This document shows, piece after piece, positions 8,066 to 18,334 of a stretch of DNA of 34,700 bases. The stretch is from Acidobacteriota bacterium (GTDB lineage Bacteria; Acidobacteriota; Terriglobia; Terriglobales; Acidobacteriaceae): NCBI GenBank assembly GCA_021781495.1, contig JAJXWS010000035.1, forward strand, positions 1 to 34,700. The letters are read 5' to 3'. The notes below the pieces were generated by a model. That model saw only the letters and a program-made list of their open reading frames with translations. It did no database searches and was not told where the DNA came from. Positions within the stretch are counted from its first letter, which is position 1. Every line of letters starts with the position of its first letter. A program made the position numbers and the translations under genes.

Positions 8066-9043
8066 TTACTTGCCGCCGGGGTTGTTGCCGGCAGCGGCGG
8101 GGTCATCGAGGCGCATGTTCTGCGTCAGGGTCAGGATGAGCACATCGCCGGTGGCCAGATGCGCCTGTGCATGGCTCACCAGCAGGTGCGTGGTGACCAG
8201 GCCCGCGCCTATCAGGCCGCCCGCCAGTGCTCCGGCAGGACCGCCCAGATACGCGCCGGCAACCGCACCCGCGCCCATCGCGCCGCCATACTCGATGCTG
8301 CCGCGCTTGATGCGCGCGTCGGGAGCGATGACGCCCTCGGACTCGACGTGCGTGTTGGACATCGGCGTGTCCGTCACGCTGGCGTGCAGCCGGAAGCTGC
8401 GGCCGTTGGGCAGGATCACCGTCTCCGGCCGCAGCATGAGAGAGCCATGCCCGGCGAAGTGGCCCGAAGAGACATCCACCACCTTGCCGTCAATCTCAGA
8501 GCCAGCGGGAATCACGACATCGTTGCCCGCGAGCACATCCGAAGCCACGCGGCTGTGGAAGACCTCGCCCTGCTCGGAGAGCGTGCTGGAGAGATCGTTC
8601 AGCAGACGCACGCGGATGTTTGTGCCCTCGGCGAGTTCCCCGGGAGGAAGCGGCGCGGGATGCACGATATCGCTGTCCGGGTCAGGCGCTGCGGCGCGAT
8701 GCTCCAGCACGGGCTGGGCTGCGTCCGGCGTGGAGGCTGGCGCGGGCTGCGCCACCTCAACAATGCCGCCGTCCGTGCCGTCGCGGTAGCCGGATGGCGC
8801 CTCAGCCTGAACCACGGGCGCGGACTGCCGCACAGGCGCTGCCTTCTGCGGAGCGGGCGCTGCCTGCGTGGCCATGGGATGCCCCGCCGGAGGCTTGGGC
8901 GGCGTATCCACCGAGGTTTCGATCGTGTCATTGGCAGGGGGCCGCGACACTCCCTGGTATGGGCCGGACTGGCTGGCCTGCTGCGCCATGAGCGTGGCCG
9001 TGGACGCTGCCAGAAATGCAAAGGTCAACCATTGCCGATTCAT
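8066..9043 (-). CDS. Secreted protein with Pro-rich linker, VirB10/TrbI-like core and glycine zipper
   Basis: The protein has 325 aa. The ATG at 9043 is set by AAGGAG about 7 nt upstream and by a signal peptide (residues 1-20, ending LMAQQ). Next comes a Pro/Ala-rich low-complexity region (about 22-135). A beta-rich domain (about 140-245) reads GTNIRVRLLND…VIPAGSEIDGKVVDV, resembling the C-terminal beta-barrel segment of TrbI/VirB10-like proteins. A glycine-zipper helix (about 260-295, GAMGAGAVAGAYLGGPAG) ends the fold. No conjugation or type IV secretion genes are nearby, so this is probably a stand-alone envelope protein of an acidobacterial family and not a transfer component. A TTCTC/GAGAA inverted repeat overlaps its Shine-Dalgarno. 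The function is unknown; the domain resemblance is by eye only. Confidence 0.75.
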   Translation of the reverse strand: MNRQWLTFAFLAASTATLMAQQASQSGPYQGVSRPPANDTIETSVDTPPKPPAGHPMATQAAPAPQKAAPVRQSAPVVQAEAPSGYRDGTDGGIVEVAQPAPASTPDAAQPVLEHRAAAPDPDSDIVHPAPLPPGELAEGTNIRVRLLNDLSSTLSEQGEVFHSRVASDVLAGNDVVIPAGSEIDGKVVDVSSGHFAGHGSLMLRPETVILPNGRSFRLHASVTDTPMSNTHVESEGVIAPDARIKRGSIEYGGAMGAGAVAGAYLGGPAGALAGGLIGAGLVTTHLLVSHAQAHLATGDVLILTLTQNMRLDDPAAAGNNPGGK

Positions 9044-9162
9044 GCAAATCTCCTTCTCACAAACGAGAATCCCCTGCGTGTTTAGACCCCACCTGCGGAG
9101 AAAAGTTCCAAGCGAAGGGAGTGCGAAACTGGATACGCGCTCTTCGCCCAATGTAATGCTAG

Positions 9163-10761
<1,599 letters not shown>

Positions 10762-10773
10762 ACGCGCCTCATG

Positions 10774-10813
10774 GGCAGTGGTCCGGGTTGGATGCAAGAC
10801 CCGGACCGCTGCC
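10774..10813 (+). terminator. Strong intergenic hairpin between eno and gpmI (no T-tract)
   Basis: The outer arms GGCAG/CTGCC and inner arms GGTCCGGGT/ACCCGGACC pair through one T-G wobble into a 15-bp stem with a 10-nt loop. No run of T follows, so it is more likely a processing or stability element, or a weak attenuator, than a simple Rho-independent terminator. Confidence 0.5.
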
Positions 10814-10886
10814 AGGCGCCACCCGCATCCGTTCCCGAGATCCACTCCTCCCCGCGACACATCGACCTAACACAAGGAAATCACCC

Positions 10887-12494
10887 GTGCCCAAGAAACC
10901 TCTCGTTCTCACCATCCTCGACGGATGGGGTTATCGCGCCGAAACCCAAAACAATGCCATTGCCCTGGCGCGCAAGCCGTCGTATGACAAGCTGCTGCGC
11001 GAGTTTCCGAATACGCTGATTCGCGCCTCTGAGCATTTCGTCGGCCTGCCGGACGGCCAGATGGGCAACAGCGAAGTGGGCCACCTGAACATTGGCGCGG
11101 GCCGCATTGTGCAGATGGACATTACGCGCATTGACGCGCAGATTGCAGCGGGCGAGTTCCAGAAGAATCCCACCATCGTGAAGGCGATGGAGCGCGCGCG
11201 CGAGGGCGGACGCCAGCTGCATCTCTTCGGTCTGGTGTCAGACGGCGGCGTGCACTCGCACCAGGAGCACCTGTATGCGCTGCTGCGCACGGCGCGCGAG
11301 CACGGCGTGGAGCGGGTCTTCGTGCATGCGTTCATGGACGGCCGCGACACCCTGCCCACCTCCGGCGCGGGTTACATTGCGGCGCTGGAACAGAAGATGC
11401 GCGAGTATGGCGTGGGCAAGGTGGCCAGCGTGAGCGGCCGCTACTACGCCATGGACCGCGACAAGCGCTGGGAGCGCGAGCGCAAGGCCTTTGACGCCAT
11501 GGTGCACGGCAAGGCCGAAGGCGGCTCGTACACCAACGCCGTGGAGCGCATCAAGGAGAGCTACAACGGCGGCACCACGGACGAGTTCCTGATTCCTTTC
11601 GTGCTCGTGGATGGCGCGGACCGGCCGGTGGGCGTAATTCGCGATGAGGATGTCTGCATCAACTTCAACTTCCGCGCCGACCGCGCACGCCAGATTACGC
11701 GGGTGCTTGCACGTGAGAGCGGCCTGAACAAGAACGGCGGCCGCGACCTGGAAGGCTGGGAGGCGCTGGACCAGACCATTCCGCGCAACGAGATTCCCAA
11801 GGGCCTGCACTATGTGTGCATGACGCAGTACGACAAGCTCTATGAGCTGCCGCTCGTCATCCTGCCGGAGTCGATGGACAACATCCTCGCCAACATTCTT
11901 TCGCAGAACCACCTGCGCAACCTGCGCGTGGCAGAGACGGAAAAGTTTGCGCACGTCACCTACTTCTTTAACGGCGGCATTGAGACGCCCTTCCCGGGCG
12001 AAGATCGCGTGCTGGTGCCATCGCTGAAGGTGGCCACCTACGACCTGGCTCCGGAGATGAAGGCGGAAGCCATTGGTGACGCCATTGTGAACGCGGTCAA
12101 CGACACGGCCTTTGACCTGGTGGTGGCCAACTTTGCGAATGCCGACATGGTGGGCCACTCCGGCAAGCTGGAGCCGACCATCAAGGCGATTGAGGCCGTG
12201 GATGCTCAGCTTGGCCGCATCTACAAGGCCATCAAGGAACGGAATGGGAACTGGCTCATCACCGCCGACCACGGCAACGCCGAGATGATGGTGGACCCGG
12301 TTTCCGGCGGCCCGCACACCGCGCACACCACCAACCCGGTGCCGCTGATCTACGTGAGCGAAGACGCGGATCGCTTCCGCCTGCGACCCGATGGCTCCCT
12401 GCGCGACATCTCTCCCACGCTGCTGAACCTGCTGCAACTGGGCCTGCCCAAGGAGATGACCGGCGGCGACCTGCGCGTGCCGGTCACGAAGTAG
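10887..12494 (+). CDS. gpmI: 2,3-bisphosphoglycerate-independent phosphoglycerate mutase
   Basis: It interconverts 3- and 2-phosphoglycerate using two Mn ions and a phosphoserine intermediate, feeding enolase encoded just upstream. I place the start at the GTG at 10887 (AAGGAAA about 8 nt before it), giving 535 aa and the standard N-terminus [16 protein letters not shown]; the open frame back to 10788 runs through the hairpin. Metal ligand Asp12 sits in the LDGWG motif and the phospho-acceptor Ser62 in [10 protein letters not shown]. Later motifs are [33 protein letters not shown] and [11 protein letters not shown], all typical of the alkaline-phosphatase-fold catalytic domain. The protein is slightly longer than the usual 510-515 aa. 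A perfect terminator hairpin follows. Confidence 0.97.
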   Translation: MPKKPLVLTILDGWGYRAETQNNAIALARKPSYDKLLREFPNTLIRASEHFVGLPDGQMGNSEVGHLNIGAGRIVQMDITRIDAQIAAGEFQKNPTIVKAMERAREGGRQLHLFGLVSDGGVHSHQEHLYALLRTAREHGVERVFVHAFMDGRDTLPTSGAGYIAALEQKMREYGVGKVASVSGRYYAMDRDKRWERERKAFDAMVHGKAEGGSYTNAVERIKESYNGGTTDEFLIPFVLVDGADRPVGVIRDEDVCINFNFRADRARQITRVLARESGLNKNGGRDLEGWEALDQTIPRNEIPKGLHYVCMTQYDKLYELPLVILPESMDNILANILSQNHLRNLRVAETEKFAHVTYFFNGGIETPFPGEDRVLVPSLKVATYDLAPEMKAEAIGDAIVNAVNDTAFDLVVANFANADMVGHSGKLEPTIKAIEAVDAQLGRIYKAIKERNGNWLITADHGNAEMMVDPVSGGPHTAHTTNPVPLIYVSEDADRFRLRPDGSLRDISPTLLNLLQLGLPKEMTGGDLRVPVTK

Positions 12495-12509
12495 TCTCGC
12501 ACTCACGGA

Positions 12510-12552
12510 AGACACCCATACGACGCGCAAGCCGCATCGCGTGGGTGTCTTT
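12510..12552 (+). terminator. Rho-independent terminator after gpmI
   Basis: AGACACCCA at 12510-12518 pairs perfectly with TGGGTGTCT at 12542-12550, followed by a short TTT run. It lies 16 bp after the gpmI stop and closes the eno-gpmI unit. Confidence 0.7.
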
Positions 12553-12824
12553 ACCACGGATCTGGCCAGTACAAGTCAACGAACATACAAGCTCGCATTG
12601 GCTTCCCACCGGCGCGCACCTGCGTTAAACACATCCTTCCATCCTGCGAATAGAATTTCTGCTGCCCATGCACATCGGCGTGCAATACTAATCGTCGTAT
12701 TTTGCCGAGCAAGACCCGCCATCCTTCAACTGCGACCGCACCCTGCTGCAATGCGTGTCTTTTCCTGTCGCCTGGACCGCTTGCGATTTGTACCCGGGGG
12801 ATGCGCTTTGCCCGAGAGAGCACA
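12553..12824 (+). other. Intergenic leader upstream of the spermidine-synthase-like gene
   Basis: Lower in GC than its surroundings. A TAGAAT hexamer at 12651-12656, with TTAAAC at 12625-12630 (20-bp spacing), is a weak promoter candidate. The downstream frame is open from 12702, but the TTG there has no ribosome-binding site and the predicted peptide is Pro/Cys-rich and unlike a protein N-terminus. I see no RNA gene. Confidence 0.3.
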
Positions 12825-15092
12825 ATGACGATGCTGCTGAATCCTGAGACCTCCGCGCCCGACAGACTTCGCGAATCGCTGCCCGGTATGCGGTGGTACT
12901 TCGTCTTCTTTATCCTGTCTGGCTTTTGCGGCCTGTTCTATGAAGTCATCTGGATGCGACTGGCGATGGCCAGCTTTGGCGTAACCACGGCTCTTGCATC
13001 CATCGTGATTTCGATGTTCATGGCAGGTCTGGGCTTTGGCTCGTGGGTCACCGGCAAGATTTGCCGAAGGCATGCGACCCGGAATGGTTCTACCTTTCTG
13101 CGGCTGTATTCCCTGGCGGAATTGCTGATCGGCGTCTCCTCAATTGCAGTGCCTTACCAGCTCAGGCTAGGGCGACTTCTGCTGCAGCATGCGCGCACCT
13201 TCAGCGCATGGCAAAGCTCAAGCTACTACGTTCTGGCTGGAGTCTGGATAGCGATTACGCTCATTCCCTGGTGTACCTGCATGGGAGCGACGTTTCCGCT
13301 GCTGATGGCCGTGATACGCAAGACGGCGCGGCCCGCGTCAGAGCGCTCCTTCAGCTACCTCTACATCGCCAACGTGCTCGGAGCGTTGCTTGGCACGCTC
13401 ACCTCGGCGCTCATCTTGATTGAGTTGCTTGGATTCCAGAAGAGCCTGTTTGTAGCCGGCGGTTTGAATGCTGTGCTGGCAATCCTGGCATTCCGGCTCA
13501 GCAATCGGGTTGATTCGCAGCATGCAGCGGAGATGTCCGCTCCCGCCCGGCCGTTGCAGCCAAAGCTGTACGGACTACCGGGCAAGTCGATACTGGCGTT
13601 CCTCTTCCTTAGCGGACTTGTAAGCATGGGGCTTGAAGTGGTTTGGATTCGCCAGTTCACCCCGTTTCTCGGCAACGTTGTGTACGCCTTTGCCGCGATT
13701 CTAGCGGTGTATCTTTTTGCTACGGTCGTTGGCTCGCAGGATTATCATTCTCACTTTCAGGAGAGCAATCCAGACAAGACCGCCTCTGCCTGGGCCATTC
13801 TTGCCGTGTCGTCCCTACTGCCCGTGTTCGCGGCGGACCCACTGCAACCGCTTTTCGGCAATCTGGAGCTCAGCTTTGTGAGGCTTTCTTCCATTGCGTT
13901 CTTCTGTGCCTTAACCGGCTTTCTTACCCCGATGCTGGTCAATACATGGTCGGCAGGGGATCCGGAACGCGCTGGCACCGCATACGCAGTGAACGTGGTG
14001 GGATCGATTCTCGGACCACTCATAGCAGGCTTCTGGCTCTTACCACAGTTCGGAGAGCGGGGTGCAAGCGGATGCCTTGCCTTGCTCCTCTTTATCCTTG
14101 CGGCTGCGGCCATCTTTCGTCGCACGCCACAGACGAAAACCCGGTTCCTCGCCGATCCGAGACTCAAATTCGCTCTCGCAGTGGTCGCCGCCATCGTGCT
14201 GTTCCGCGCGAGTCGCGACTACGAGACTATCTTTCCGACCCGCGAGGTAAAACGCGATTACACTGCCACCGTGATTGCAACGGGCACGGGATTTCAGCGA
14301 AAGCTTTTCGTCAATGGTGTTGGAATGACCTTCCTTACTCCCATCACCAAGTACATTGCCGATCTTCCGCTGGCGTTCCTCTCCAGGCCGCCTCAGAATG
14401 GCCTTGTCATTTGCTTTGGCATGGGGACCACGTTTCGTTCGATGCTGACGTGGGGTATTCCAACAACCGCAGTCGATCTGGTTCCGAGCGTGCCCAAGAT
14501 GTTCGGCTATTTTCACTCGGACGCGGCCAATGTACTGGCTTCTCCGTTTGCACACGTCGTCGTCGACGATGGGCGACGCTTTCTCGATGGCTCCAATCAG
14601 ATGTATGACGTCATCGTTGTTGATCCGCCGCCGCCACCGGCTGCCGCAGGCTCCAGTCTGCTTTATTCCGAAGAGTTCTACAGCGTGGTCAAAGCGCACT
14701 TGCGGCAGGGCGGAATCTTTCAGACCTGGTATCCCAACGATCAGGATCCAGCGACGACGGTGGCAATTACCAAGGCGCTGGTGAACTCGTTTCCGTACGT
14801 GCGCGCCTTTGAGTCCTTTGACCGCTACGGAATTCATTTTCTCGCCAGCATGCAACCGATTCCGGAGACATCCGCAGCAACCCTGGCTGGGCGCATGCCT
14901 CCTGCCGCCGCACGGGACTTTGTCGAGTGGGGACCGCAAACGGATCCACAACGCCAGTTCCAGGAGGTGCTGTCGCATGAAATCCCCATCGGAAAACTCA
15001 TCGCAAAGAGCCCTCTTACGCCCTCTCTGCGAGATGACCGTCCTGTCAACGAGTACTATTTTCTGCGGAAAATGTTCGGCATCTCGCGTTAA
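12825..15092 (+). CDS. Polytopic membrane protein fused to a spermidine-synthase-like domain
   Basis: The protein has 755 aa. I chose the ATG at 12825; the one at 12831 and upstream in-frame codons are alternatives, and the ribosome-binding site is weak. About 13 hydrophobic segments fill residues 20-480. The motif SGFCGLFYEVIWMR in the first TM recurs as SGLVSMGLEVVWIR near the seventh, pointing to a duplicated six-helix unit. The C-terminal domain has an AdoMet/dcAdoMet-type Rossmann core: ICFGMGTT at about residue 525, AVDLVPS, VVDDGRRFL, then VVDPPPPPAAAG and SEEFYSVV. In true SpeE the last loop reads D-x-x-D-P; here the second Asp is Pro, so aminopropyl transfer is doubtful. Base use looks less GC-rich than neighbouring genes. 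Monocistronic between two terminators. The function is unknown. Confidence 0.85.
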   Translation: MTMLLNPETSAPDRLRESLPGMRWYFVFFILSGFCGLFYEVIWMRLAMASFGVTTALASIVISMFMAGLGFGSWVTGKICRRHATRNGSTFLRLYSLAELLIGVSSIAVPYQLRLGRLLLQHARTFSAWQSSSYYVLAGVWIAITLIPWCTCMGATFPLLMAVIRKTARPASERSFSYLYIANVLGALLGTLTSALILIELLGFQKSLFVAGGLNAVLAILAFRLSNRVDSQHAAEMSAPARPLQPKLYGLPGKSILAFLFLSGLVSMGLEVVWIRQFTPFLGNVVYAFAAILAVYLFATVVGSQDYHSHFQESNPDKTASAWAILAVSSLLPVFAADPLQPLFGNLELSFVRLSSIAFFCALTGFLTPMLVNTWSAGDPERAGTAYAVNVVGSILGPLIAGFWLLPQFGERGASGCLALLLFILAAAAIFRRTPQTKTRFLADPRLKFALAVVAAIVLFRASRDYETIFPTREVKRDYTATVIATGTGFQRKLFVNGVGMTFLTPITKYIADLPLAFLSRPPQNGLVICFGMGTTFRSMLTWGIPTTAVDLVPSVPKMFGYFHSDAANVLASPFAHVVVDDGRRFLDGSNQMYDVIVVDPPPPPAAAGSSLLYSEEFYSVVKAHLRQGGIFQTWYPNDQDPATTVAITKALVNSFPYVRAFESFDRYGIHFLASMQPIPETSAATLAGRMPPAAARDFVEWGPQTDPQRQFQEVLSHEIPIGKLIAKSPLTPSLRDDRPVNEYYFLRKMFGISR

Positions 15093-15182
15093 GACGGTTC
15101 CGGCATCGGCGTACGGCTCTGATGTCTGCACGATCGCCGACTCCACTTTACGGTTGCTCCGACCTGAGGTTATCGGCAACGC

Positions 15183-15210
15183 AAAAGGCCTCCCGCGCGG
15201 GAGGCCTTTT
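15183..15210. terminator. Perfect bidirectional Rho-independent terminator
   Basis: AAAAGGCCTCCCGC at 15183-15196 and GCGGGAGGCCTTTT at 15197-15210 are exact inverted repeats, with T- and A-runs on the outer edges. It ends the spermidine-synthase-like gene (+) and can serve the convergent zinc-finger gene (-). Confidence 0.9.
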
Positions 15211-15231
15211 GTTTTGAAGGTTGAATAAGAA

Positions 15232-15693
15232 TTATCGCGGGCGCAGGGACTTGATCGAATCCGGCAGGCGCTTCTCCAGCAGCTTGGCGCGCTCGGCCGC
15301 TATGCCGCCGATATAGGTTGGCGCGGGGGTTGCCGTAATCACCAGCAGGAACGCAATCAGCGAGAAGACCAGGCCAGCCACGCCGGCAGACATCAGCATG
15401 TGATACATGTCAGAGATGTCCAGCCCGAGCGTCTTGAAGGCCACGTGCTCCAGCGGCCGGATGTGATACAGCACCGCCAGCGCGAAAAGAAAGAACAGCA
15501 CCGCCAGCGAAGTAAGCACCGCCAGGGTTGCATCCAGGCTGCGATGAAACTTCTGCCGGCCACTGCAGTGGCTGCATTCGGCCAGGTGGCTTTCGTAGTC
15601 CTTGCGCATCTCGGGGTAAAGCCCGGAGATGTCATAACGCCAGCTCGCCAGGATAGCGCCTACCACTCGGTCAGTACAGGGTGTTCTTGCCAT
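15232..15693 (-). CDS. Membrane protein with N-terminal zf-HC2-like zinc finger
   Basis: The protein has 153 aa from the ATG at 15693 (MARTPC…); a start at 15729 is in frame but gives an unusual leader. Near residue 38 is HLAECSHC (H-x3-C-x2-C), the zinc-binding signature of anti-sigma/zf-HC2 domains, after an N-terminal helix. Two TM segments follow (about residues 56-75 and about 99-120). The C-terminal tail is basic and short. Anti-sigma factors of this type usually neighbour an ECF sigma gene, but none is adjacent, so a regulatory role is only a possibility. It converges on the spermidine-synthase-like gene. Confidence 0.7.
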   Translation of the reverse strand: MARTPCTDRVVGAILASWRYDISGLYPEMRKDYESHLAECSHCSGRQKFHRSLDATLAVLTSLAVLFFLFALAVLYHIRPLEHVAFKTLGLDISDMYHMLMSAGVAGLVFSLIAFLLVITATPAPTYIGGIAAERAKLLEKRLPDSIKSLRPR

Positions 15694-15910
15694 AACGGTT
15701 AGACTCACTTTGCATAAGGACGTATTCATCCGCAGCGTTACAGCGCGGCTCTTGCGGCAATGGGATCGTTCTTTGGATGTTCCGCTGGCCGTGCATGATG
15801 CAGCGGAACTTCGCTCAACTTCAGCCTGCTCCGGGACCGGTGCCCGGCATCGCCCATGCCAACCTTACACGGTACTGAGTGAAGCCTCTTACCATTGTAA
15901 CCGAGGTTAC

Positions 15911-16858
15911 CTAAAAATTAATAGGTGACAGCGGCTGATGTTGCTCTGCAAGCAACAGTTTGTTGGCCAGCAGGCTGGCCCGGCCGCTCAGCGCGCGCTC
16001 TGCCGTCACCCGGGCCAAGTCCGGAAGATTATTGCTTTCTGACAGATGCGCCAGGATGACGTAGGCCGCCTGCCCGTCGTACTCCGTCTCAAGAAACTCC
16101 GCCGCCGCATCATTGGAGAGATGCCCCACGCGCGAAAGCACCCGCTGCTTGACCGACCACGGATACGGCCCGTCGCGCAGCATCTCCAGATCGTGGTTGG
16201 ACTCCAGCAGCAGCAGGTCCAGTCCCTGGAGCTGCGCCTTCACATTGGGCGGCATGTAGCCCAGGTCAGTGGCCACGGCCAGCCGTACCCCTTCAGCCTG
16301 AAACACAAACCCCACCGGGTCCGCCGCGTCGTGGGGAATGGTGAACGGGCTGACGGCGATATCGCCAATCTGGAAGGCCTCGCCAGCACAGAAGTACTCC
16401 ACCCCCGGCAGCCATGTCGGGTCCTTCTGCGGGATGGCCTCTGCGGGCTGGGGAGAGGCCTGTGCCGGTCCCGGGGCGTCCGGCTCCGGGGCGTTTGCCG
16501 CGGATTCCGCCTCTGCCTGCCGCGCTGCGGCCTGCTGGCGGCACTGCTCCAGCCACTGGGCGTAGGTCATCTGGCGGCGGGGCGTCAGCCAGCGCATCCA
16601 GGCCCGATGCGTGCCCTCCGTAAAGTACACGGGGATGCCCAGCTTGCGCGCCGTAACGGCCAGGCCGTTGATGTGATCCTGATGCTCGTGGGTGACGAGA
16701 ATGGCGTCGAGCGTCTCCGGATCCTCGTCCGCCAGCCGCATCCGCCGGAACAGCTCGCGGCAGCTTAGCCCGGCATCGACCAGGATGCGGGTACGGCCCC
16801 CGGTGATGACCGAGCTGTTGCCCTTGGAGCCGGATGCCAGTACCGTGAAACGCACCAT
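15911..16858 (-). CDS. YycJ/WalJ-type metallo-beta-lactamase-fold hydrolase
   Basis: The protein has 315 aa. The start MVRFTVLASGSKGNSSVI is the classic N-terminus of the YycJ/WalJ family (MBL-fold exonuclease-like proteins linked to DNA repair and cell-wall signalling in Firmicutes). The dinuclear metal motif is THEHQDH (residues 56-62); further ligands are likely in IPHDAADP (His176), the Asp of ATDLGY (198) and the HL near 246. About residues 100-150 form an Ala/Pro/Glu-rich stretch inserted in the fold, absent from typical 260-aa members. No walRK genes are adjacent. A GTAACC/GGTTAC inverted repeat directly follows the stop codon on the coding strand (15897-15910). Confidence 0.9.
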   Translation of the reverse strand: MVRFTVLASGSKGNSSVITGGRTRILVDAGLSCRELFRRMRLADEDPETLDAILVTHEHQDHINGLAVTARKLGIPVYFTEGTHRAWMRWLTPRRQMTYAQWLEQCRQQAAARQAEAESAANAPEPDAPGPAQASPQPAEAIPQKDPTWLPGVEYFCAGEAFQIGDIAVSPFTIPHDAADPVGFVFQAEGVRLAVATDLGYMPPNVKAQLQGLDLLLLESNHDLEMLRDGPYPWSVKQRVLSRVGHLSNDAAAEFLETEYDGQAAYVILAHLSESNNLPDLARVTAERALSGRASLLANKLLLAEQHQPLSPINF

Positions 16859-16928
16859 TCTGTGAGGATACAGCGGTTGCGTGTGAATTTCCGAACCGCC
16901 CCCGTAACCGGCGTGGAACCGGGTGCGG

Positions 16929-18227
16929 TCAGCCGGACCGCGTTACATCCGCCGGAATCTCGATCGAGACGAGAGTTCCCCGCCCGGGGCTGCTGACCAC
17001 GTTGAATAGCGCCTGCTGCCCGTAGAGCACCTCCAGCCGCTCCTGCACGTTCTTCATGCCGATTCCCGCGCCCGTGGGCCGCAGAGCCGTGGCCGGCCGG
17101 TTGCTGATGCCAACGCCGTCGTCGGCCACCTCAATGCGCACGCGGTCGCCGTTCAGCTGGCTGCGCAGGGTAACGGTGCCGCCATGGATGCGCGGCTCCA
17201 GCCCGTGCTTGATGCTGTTTTCAATCAGCGGCTGCAACAGGATGCTGGGCACCAGCACATCCAGCGTGCGCGGATCGATCTCCTTTTCCACGCGCAGCTT
17301 GTCGGCACCAAAGCGCACCACCTCAATGTCGAGGTAATCGTCGGTAAATTCAAGCTCGGTGCGCAGCGGGACGAAGGTATCGTGATCCTTGAGCAGCGCG
17401 CGCAGAATGTTCGCCAGCTTGACGGTCATCTGGCGCGCCAGCTCCGGCCGGACGCGCACCAGCGACGCAATCGAATTGAGCGTGTTGAACAGGAAGTGCG
17501 GATTGATCTGCCGCTGCAGGGCATCCAGTCGCGCCTCCAGCAGCAGGCGGTTCTGCTCCTCCAGCTTGATCTCGATGCGCAGCGCGTTCCACACCTTGAT
17601 GGCGATGCCCACCACGATGGGCGCGCTGAGCCACACCAGAACCTGCAGCCAGGCCTGGTCGGCCAGCAGAGCGAACAGCCGGCGCGGAAAGGCATGCGCC
17701 AGCCAGTCGCGACAGACCTCCGCCGCCACAATCAGAAAGAGCATCAGGAACTGGCGATCGACGCGCGGCTGCCTGAGATTGCGGCGCACCCAGCGGTAGA
17801 GGCTCAGGTCAATGAACGGCGTAAACGACCAGATCTCCTCCGGCTCCACGAACCGGCCCAGCAGACCCGCCGCCAGCCCCACCGCCGCATTGAAGGGCAG
17901 CGAAAGATACTCGTGATGCAGCATGGCCGGAGCGGAAAGCACTACGCCGCCCAGGGCTGCCCACGTGGGCCCGACGAGCAGGCCGAGCAGAATCACCGTC
18001 TCAAAGGAGATGTCGGCGGCCAGAAAGTTTGGCACCGTGGTGCGCACCCACACGCCCAGCGTAAGCGGCACCAGGAAGAAGGCCAGCAGCGCCAGCGTCT
18101 GGCGGCGGCGGCGATGCTCCGCGAAGAACAGCCGCCTGAAGCTGCTGGCGCGCGCCAGCGCACTGGCCACAGAGGCCACCACGCCCAGCTTTACCAGCAG
18201 CGTAATCAGGATCAGCTTGTCGGTCAC
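16929..18227 (-). CDS. LytS/YehU-type membrane sensor histidine kinase
   Basis: The protein has 432 aa from a GTG at 18227. Several N-terminal hydrophobic segments (about residues 5-25, 45-65, 76-100, 110-125, 160-175 and 195-212) form a 5TM-type sensor region. The cytoplasmic His_kinase domain (PF06580 type) has the phospho-acceptor His244 in [12 protein letters not shown]. The HATPase domain has the N-box [11 protein letters not shown] (about residues 335-345), VADDGVGI (367-374) and a [14 protein letters not shown]-box. LytS kinases normally pair with a LytTR response regulator, but none is beside it: upstream is divergent ribA and downstream the YycJ-like gene (70 bp). A -10-like TACAGT ends 6 nt before the GTG, suggesting a leaderless mRNA. 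Confidence 0.92.
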   Translation of the reverse strand: MTDKLILITLLVKLGVVASVASALARASSFRRLFFAEHRRRRQTLALLAFFLVPLTLGVWVRTTVPNFLAADISFETVILLGLLVGPTWAALGGVVLSAPAMLHHEYLSLPFNAAVGLAAGLLGRFVEPEEIWSFTPFIDLSLYRWVRRNLRQPRVDRQFLMLFLIVAAEVCRDWLAHAFPRRLFALLADQAWLQVLVWLSAPIVVGIAIKVWNALRIEIKLEEQNRLLLEARLDALQRQINPHFLFNTLNSIASLVRVRPELARQMTVKLANILRALLKDHDTFVPLRTELEFTDDYLDIEVVRFGADKLRVEKEIDPRTLDVLVPSILLQPLIENSIKHGLEPRIHGGTVTLRSQLNGDRVRIEVADDGVGISNRPATALRPTGAGIGMKNVQERLEVLYGQQALFNVVSSPGRGTLVSIEIPADVTRSG

Positions 18228-18233
18228 ACCAAC

Positions 18234-18239
18234 ACTGTA
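18234..18239 (-). promoter_or_regulatory. Candidate -10 element for lytS-like gene (TACAGT)
   Basis: On the minus strand TACAGT lies 6 nt before the GTG start, with no Shine-Dalgarno between them. The -35 region is poor. If real, the transcript would begin at or next to the start codon. Confidence 0.3.
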
Positions 18240-18299
18240 AACGAACGCTGCAGGCCGGCGCTGGTTTGCGCGGCTGTCTCATCGGCTGTGACGCCCGCA

Positions 18300-18328
18300 C
18301 TGGCATCCAATCGGGCACAACGTACAAT
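18300..18328 (+). promoter_or_regulatory. Candidate ribA promoter giving a leaderless transcript
   Basis: CTGGCA at 18300-18305 (4/6 to TTGACA), a 17-bp spacer and TACAAT at 18323-18328 (5/6 to TATAAT). The expected transcription start, about 7 nt downstream, coincides with the ATG at 18335, and no Shine-Dalgarno is present. Confidence 0.55.
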
Positions 18329-18334
18329 GAGTCC

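Noticed and set aside
7425-8789. A 454-codon plus-strand frame across the dehydrogenase and glycine-zipper genes
   Set aside because: It spans two clear minus-strand genes and has a Ser/Thr/Arg/Pro-rich nonsense composition.
11238-12557. A 439-codon open frame antisense to gpmI
   Set aside because: It is a shadow of gpmI, low in complexity and rich in His, Val and Arg.
15897-15910. The GTAACC-GA-GGTTAC inverted repeat after the YycJ-like stop codon as a terminator
   Set aside because: Only a 5-bp stem with a 4-nt loop is possible and no T-tract follows on the minus strand; an operator is equally possible, so it is not called.
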